Source of the DNA: Cyanophora paradoxa
Lineage: Eukaryota; Glaucocystophyceae; Cyanophorales; Cyanophoraceae
NCBI GenBank assembly: GCA_004431415.1
Contig: QPMI01000008.1
Span: forward strand, 61,808-125,807
Direction of reading: 5' to 3'
DNA length: 64,000 nucleotides
Shown: piece by piece, positions 59,309 through 64,000 of the stretch
Numbering within the stretch: position 1 is the first letter of the stretch
How the letters are laid out: each line of letters starts with the position of its first letter
Made by a program: the position numbers and the translations under genes
Notes under the pieces: model-generated
What the model was told of the DNA's origin: nothing
Database searches by the model: none
What the model saw: the letters and a program-made list of their open reading frames with translations, nothing else

Positions 59309-61975
59309 ATGGTGAGCGCGCTGCGAACTCCGGCCACGGCCGCGCGCTTCTCGAGCCCCGGGCGGCTCTGGTCCGTGTCTCGTTTGCCCGCGGACATCCG
59401 AGTGCCCACGCCAGCTCCGGATGCGGCCGCAAGCGACGCGCCGCGAGCCGCAGCCGCGGGAGCGATCAGGGACCAGCACCGCACGATGTGCGACACACGG
59501 GAGGTCGCACGTATCCCGGTTGAGGACCGCAGCGCCTTCGTCGCCATCCACCACATCCTCTCCAAGGTGCGCCGCTGGCCATGGCGAGCGGGCGCGGCGC
59601 AGCATCGCGCCGCGGCGCCGCGCCGCTCACGGCCGCCCCGCGCCGCGCCGCTCACGGCCGCGCGCACAGATGGAGACTGCGGACACGTGCCCGGACTGCT
59701 CCATGTACCTCGCGCGGCCCGACCTGCCAGGCTGCATCTGCGAGAAGATCAAGCCACTGATCGAAGACGGGGACCTCCTGCCCCACTCGCTGCACCTCTA
59801 CATGCACTATCGCGAGTTCAGACGCATGTCTAACACCGGGAAGCTCCTCGTACACTCCTTCCCCGAGCGGTAGCGTACCCCCTTCCGCCATCCTTCCGCC
59901 CCCCCGCCCCGCGGCTGAGGTCCGGGGTACAGGGTCAAGATGTACATTTCGTGTATCCCCGAGGAGGAGCGGGACCTGCGGCGGGATCTGTCGGACGAGG
60001 CGGGCAACCTGCTCCCCAACGCCTGCATCCTGTACCCCTCCGATGACTCCATCCCGGTACCCCTCCCCTCCTGAGGCTGTACCCCGCCGCCGATTCCGCT
60101 CACCGGCATCAGATCGCGGACTTCATCGCGAACCTCCGCAAGCAGAGCGGCCTGCCCCCCGACGCGTGCGCGTACCCCCCGCCGCGACCGGAACCCTGTA
60201 CACCCCGAACTCTCTCCCCCGCAGGCCGGCCCCGGGGCTCCGCCTCGTCCTGTTGGACGGCACGTGGGACCAGGTGCGCCCTACCCCCGGAACTCTCCGT
60301 ACCCCTCTTCGCGCTGCCAACCGTGTACCCCAGGCCCGCTCGCTGCTGCGCCAGAACCCTGTACCCGAGCTGCCGCGCGTGAACGTCGACACGTGTCTCC
60401 AGCGGAGCCTCTTCGATCCCGCGCGCCGCCAGGTGGGCAGGGCGATCCCGTACCCCCCCTCCGGCCCCTTACTTCTACCCCCGTCCCTCCGCGCAGCCGA
60501 TGGAGGGGCGCATGTGTACCGTCGAGGCGGCCGCGCTCGCGCTCGAGGTCCTACCCCCTCCCCCCCTCCCCCGACCCCGAGCCGAACCCGTACCCCCCGC
60601 AGGCCGCCGGGGTAGATCCGCGCTTCTGGGAGCCCCTCTACGACAGGTCCGTCCGTCCCTAACCCCTCCCCTCTCCTCACCTGCCATCTGAGCCGCCTCC
60701 GATCCGATCTGAGCTCATCTGATCTGAGCTCATCTGACCTGATCTGAGCAGGCTGCGGTTCGCGGTGGACGCGTGGCGCCTGCAGCGGCACATGCCGCCC
60801 GTCTACGGCCAGGCCCGCCCCCCCCCCCACCCCCCCCACCCCCCTCCCCCCTCCCTTCCCTCCCGCCCCGCCTGCCCCGCCTCCGCCCTGCCAGCTCAGA
60901 AACGAAACAAGGCCCCTCCCTAGTTATACAGACCCCTAGTCCGGCCCTCCACCGCCTAGAGAGGCCGGGCCCTCCGCGCTCGGGCTGGCCCTGAGCCGAG
61001 CGCTTTCCCCGTCCGTTCGGCCTAGCGCCGCCGTGCCCTCTCTCCCTGCGCTCCCTGCTTTCCCAGCCCTCTGACCCGCCCTCCCCTCTTGCGCGCTTTG
61101 CAGCTGGAGCGCACGTACCCCAAGAGGCGCGGCCAGTCCAAGGCTCGCCCCCCCCTCTCCCCCCCTCTATCCCTCCCCTTACACGGCCGCAGCCCAAGCC
61201 CAAGCCGAAGCAGCAAGGGAACGGGGTCGAGTCAGAGGCCGAGGCCGAGGCAGAGGCGGGCGGCCCCGCCGACGGCAACGGCCTCGCCGGCTCTGGCGCC
61301 TCCTCCTCCTCGGCCGAGGCCGAGGGCTCCGGCGCCGGCTCCGGCGCCGGCGGCTCGGGCCCGGGCTCAACCAGCGGCGCGGGGGGAGGAACCGAGGGCT
61401 CAGGCTCGGGCGCCGGCGCCGGCGCGGGCACAGGCACGGGCCAGGGATCGCGGGCCTCCTCCTCTTTGGCCGGCGCTTCCCCTACGGGATCGCGGGCCTT
61501 CTCAGGGGACATCGCCGCGATCCTCGCCGCGATGGGCATCGCCGTCCCCGGCCCCGCCCCCCAGAAAGAGGAGGAGGAGGAGGAGGAGGAGGGGGAGGAG
61601 GGGGGGGAGGAGGGGGGGGGGCGAGAAGGAGAAGAAGAAGAGTCGCTGGCGCCGGCGCGAGAGGCGCTGCGGCTCTTCTACTCGTCCCCGTTCCGCCCCG
61701 GGGGCGCCTTCGCCTGCGCCGAAAACAGCGGCAAGGGCGCCGCGAGGAAGCCCGGCGGCTGCTCCTGCTGCGGCGACGAGGTCAGCTGATTTGATCCCAT
61801 CTGAGATGATCTGAGCTGATTTGAGAGTCCTTCGGACTCAGATCCACGCGGCGGAGGGCCCGGGCGCCAAGGCTGGGGCTCCGGAGGCGGGCGCCGAGGC
61901 CGGGGCCGAGGCGGGGGGGGAGGGGGAGCTGGAGGGGGACCGCTTTGTGAGGGAGCAGGGCGAAGCCTGGTACTA
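59309..61975 (+). CDS. DTW-domain tRNA-uridine aminocarboxypropyltransferase with acidic Cys-rich tail
   Basis: Exons 59309-59566, 59670-59869, 59933-60056, 60113-60165, 60225-60273, 60334-60432, 60497-60547, then further exons to the stop at 61973-61975; phases agree. The first exon looks like an organelle-targeting peptide (SALRTPATAARFSSPGRLWS). Core: TCPDCSMYLARPDLPGCICE (Zn site), YMHYREFRRMSNTGKLL, MYISCIPEEERD, then LRLVLLDGTWDQARSLLRQN, which holds the DGTW motif of the family, and EAAALALE. DTW proteins (bacterial TapT, DTWD1/2) put an acp group from SAM on uridine in tRNA. After VDAWRLQRHMPPVYGQ an unusual tail follows: PKPKPKQQ, a Gly/Ser/Ala-rich stretch, SGDIAAILAAMGIAVPG, a Glu run, LRLFYSSPFRPGGAFACAEN, GGCSCCGDE, and the end VREQGEAWY. 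Whether this tail belongs to the same transcript rests on splice phase only. Confidence 0.75.
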
Positions 61976-62485
61976 GACCGAGCAGCCTCTGAGGGCAGAT
62001 CTAGATCTAGAGCAGACGCTTTCGCGAGCAATGTACTTCCCGCATGGCCGGTCCGGGCCGCAAATTCAATGTTGTCGCCTGATCACGCATGAACCGAGAG
62101 CAGATAAGCCGGAGGCCACCATCTTACATATGGGCCTCAGGGCCTCAAGCTCGAATTCCTCTTGCACATCGGCGTCGCGATCGCAATTGCAAGCATCGAT
62201 AACATGTACATTCAGGGGGCGACTGCTACAGAAATCAAAAAAACTTTAGTAACACACAGTAGACATCAACGTACAGAAAAAGTAGACATCGAAGGCGCTA
62301 ATCTGGGCGGCAGGGCGCCCTGCATGGGCCAGGGAGCCTGCGAGGGCGCCGGAAGAAGCTGGGCGCGGGGAGAAGCTTCTGAGCTGCCAGATCATACGGC
62401 CAAAACTATAGCTAGCTATAGCTTTAGGAAGCTGCCAGAACTCGCTAAAAATAGCTTTAGGAAGCTCGGCGGGGCGCGGTCAAGC
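61976..62485. other. Convergent intergenic region
   Basis: Lies between the ends of the DTW gene (+) and the LRR-RING gene (-). A word agctttaggaagct occurs twice at 62430-62467. No exon was recognised. Confidence 0.5.
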
Positions 62486-63708
62486 TCAGTCGAAGATGAG
62501 GACGGAGCCCCCGAAGGGCTCCCGGCAAATGGGACACGTTCCCGCCCCGCCGGCGAGCCGCTGGACGCAGGCCGCGCAGACGACGTGCCCGCAGGGGTGC
62601 AGGAGCCGCCGCTCCCCCCGCTCTTTCTCGTCCCAGCACACCTGCCGGCCAAGCATCAAGCGGGCCGACGGCCGCTGGCTCAGACTGCGACCCGCGCGGC
62701 TGCGCACCGGGCACTCGAACTGGTTGAGCGCGGCGGCCCGCGCAGCGATCCGCAGCTCCTCCACCCGCCTCGTAGCCGCCTGAAGCCGCTCAGCCGCCGC
62801 CGCGAGCTCCGCCTCGCCCCAGGACCCTCCGCCGGGCGTCGCCGCGGCGCTGCCGGCCTCGTACAGCGACAGCCGCTCCTGCGCCTGCGCCGCCCGCTCC
62901 TCGGCCCGAAGACGCGCGGCCTCCGCCTCCGCCAGCCGCCTGCGGAGCACTGCAGCCTCCGCCGCTGCCCGCCGCTCGCGCTGCGCCGCGGCCTCGAGCT
63001 CCGCCCGCGCCTGCACCCGCTCCCCGCGAGGGCCTCCGCCCGCGCCTCGGCGAGGGCGGCGGCCCGCGCCTCCTCCCGCAGGCGCGCGGCCGCCGCCTCC
63101 AGCTGCCCCGCAAAGCCTCCAGGGGCCGGGGAGCGTCCGCGGCGGCTCCCGCTGCGGCCCGCGTCGCGAGGTTGGAGGGCGAAGACGAAAGGGGAAGCAC
63201 GGACCTGGAGCCGGAGGGGCGGGGGGGCGGGGGGCTGCGGGGCAGGCGGCACGGTGCGCGGGGCGGGCTGCGGCGGGGGGTGAGGGGCGGGGCACGGGGG
63301 CGGCGCGGCGGGGCGCACCGCGCGGGCGGGAGCGGCGAGGGAGCGTAGGTAGGGCACGACGGCAGCGCACTGGACTTGACCGTTCGAGTTCTCGTTGACG
63401 GCGCGGCGGACGGGCTCGGGCCAGGAGTCCACGACGGGGTTGCCGTGCACCTGCAGGTGCTGCAGGGCGGCAAGGCGGCTGATCTCCGGCGGCAGCGCCG
63501 TAAGCAGGTTATTCGACAACCCCAGCCCCTCTAGTTTCGTCAGCTTGGCGAGCTCGGCCCCCGGGATGCGCGTGAGGCTGTTCCCGCTAAGGACGAGCGT
63601 GCGGATGTTCTCGGGCCCCGCCCGCGCGATCTCCGCCGCCGGCCACTCAGTCCGCCCCTCCACCCCCAGGTACAGCAGCCCCTCCTCCGGGAGCCACCCG
63701 TAGACCAT
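62486..63708 (-). CDS. LRR-coiled coil-RING protein, LRSAM1-like
   Basis: ATG at 63708 (MVYGWLPEEGLLYLGVEG) opens leucine-rich repeats: TLVLSGNSLTRIP, LEGLGLSNNLLTALPPEISR, LAALQHLQVHGNPVVDSWPE. A Pro-rich linker, an Ala/Glu/Arg coiled coil (RAELEAAAQRERRAAAEAAV) and a C3HC4 RING follow; the RING is completed across an intron (FECPV joined to CWDEKERGERRLLHPCGH, then CAACVQRL and CPICREPFGG) and the protein ends VLIFD at 62486. LRR plus coiled coil plus C-terminal RING is the layout of LRSAM1, an E3 ligase in antibacterial autophagy and cargo sorting. The LRR block and the proline linker are closely similar to those of the LRR-SAM-TIR gene at 2.0-2.4 kb. Near 63040 the coiled coil shifts by one base in a run of G. 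The 5' end may extend: an open segment at 63740-63902 could splice in phase to the ATG codon. Confidence 0.78.
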
Positions 63709-64000
63709 GCCTGCAGGGCGGTCAGCGGCAGAAGCGCACCGCGGAGAGCGCGCCCGCCTTCGGCCGCCCGGGGAAGCGCACCTTCGACAAATCGCCTTGA
63801 TGCAGCAGAGCCGAGCTTTCGGAACCGACGGAGCTGCCCGGTCAAGAGTTCCTCCCAAGCGGTCCGACGGTCTGCTGGCAGCTCGCCCGCTGCACGATAC
63901 ACGAAAGTGAGCTGCGAGCGAGCGAGAGGCGGGCGATGGCAGCAGCGATGCCAGAAAACCGCCGGCTGCGCACCTGCATGCGGATGCTAAACCAGCGCGA
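63709..64000 (-). other. Possible upstream exon of the LRR-RING gene
   Basis: Minus-strand frame 63902 to about 63755 (ELPADRRTAWEELLTGQLRR) ends at a gtgcgc donor that is in phase with the acceptor just before the ATG at 63708. It may be an extra N-terminal exon; the gene could therefore run off the window. Confidence 0.3.

Noticed and set aside
62416-63283. Plus-strand frame opposite the LRR-RING gene
   Set aside because: Antisense of exons whose RING, coiled coil and LRR motifs are clear on the minus strand.

Overview
This is nuclear DNA from a GC-rich, flagellated single-celled eukaryote. The evidence is many short introns (about 50-100 nt, GT(G/C)CG...CAG), a 28-exon axonemal dynein, a CDKL kinase, a myosin, F-box and RING proteins and a ferric-reductase-type oxidoreductase. 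No rRNA, tRNA, CRISPR or obvious transposase was seen. A haptophyte or stramenopile alga is my best guess, not a proof. Gene models below were built by hand: exons were joined where GT/GC-AG borders, reading phase and family conservation agreed. Coordinates may be off by a base or two in places.

Left part (0-14.7 kb, mostly minus strand). An LRR-SAM-TIR gene (583-2380) has SARM1-like TIR motifs and ends in a CaaX-like tetrapeptide. A triple OB-fold gene resembling shieldin subunit SHLD2 (4993-8034) has a second, differently damaged copy at 9.6-11.55 kb. Between them, on the plus strand, is a small coiled-coil/membrane gene made of tandem exons. Then come an unrecognised plus-strand exon cluster (12.85-13.3 kb) and a bacterial-type DOMON-like gene (13841-14633). 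Three of the minus-strand genes here have extra copies of their last exon just downstream.

Middle (14.8-41.1 kb), a flagellar/cytoskeletal block: a CDKL kinase (+), uncertain fragments, a myosin with C-terminal armadillo repeats (-), and, divergently from it, a complete DNAH2-type inner-arm dynein heavy chain (+, 4502 aa, 27 introns, three of them GC-AG).

Right part (42.8-64 kb): a secreted/membrane protein that fuses a temptin Cys/Cys domain, mucin-like stretches and a ferric reductase/NOX core (+); an F-box/LRR gene (-); a deletion-scarred copy of a DTW-domain gene (+); a long TPR-coiled coil-CCCH-CCCH-RING-H2 gene (-); the intact DTW tRNA-modification gene (+); and an LRR-RING gene (-) whose LRR module is a close relative of the one in the TIR gene at the other end. 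Three ubiquitin-ligase-type genes therefore lie within 15 kb.

The strongest candidates for something new are the LRR-SAM-TIR protein with its LRR-RING sister, the temptin-ferric reductase fusion, the SHLD2-like pair, and the TPR-CCCH-RING protein.
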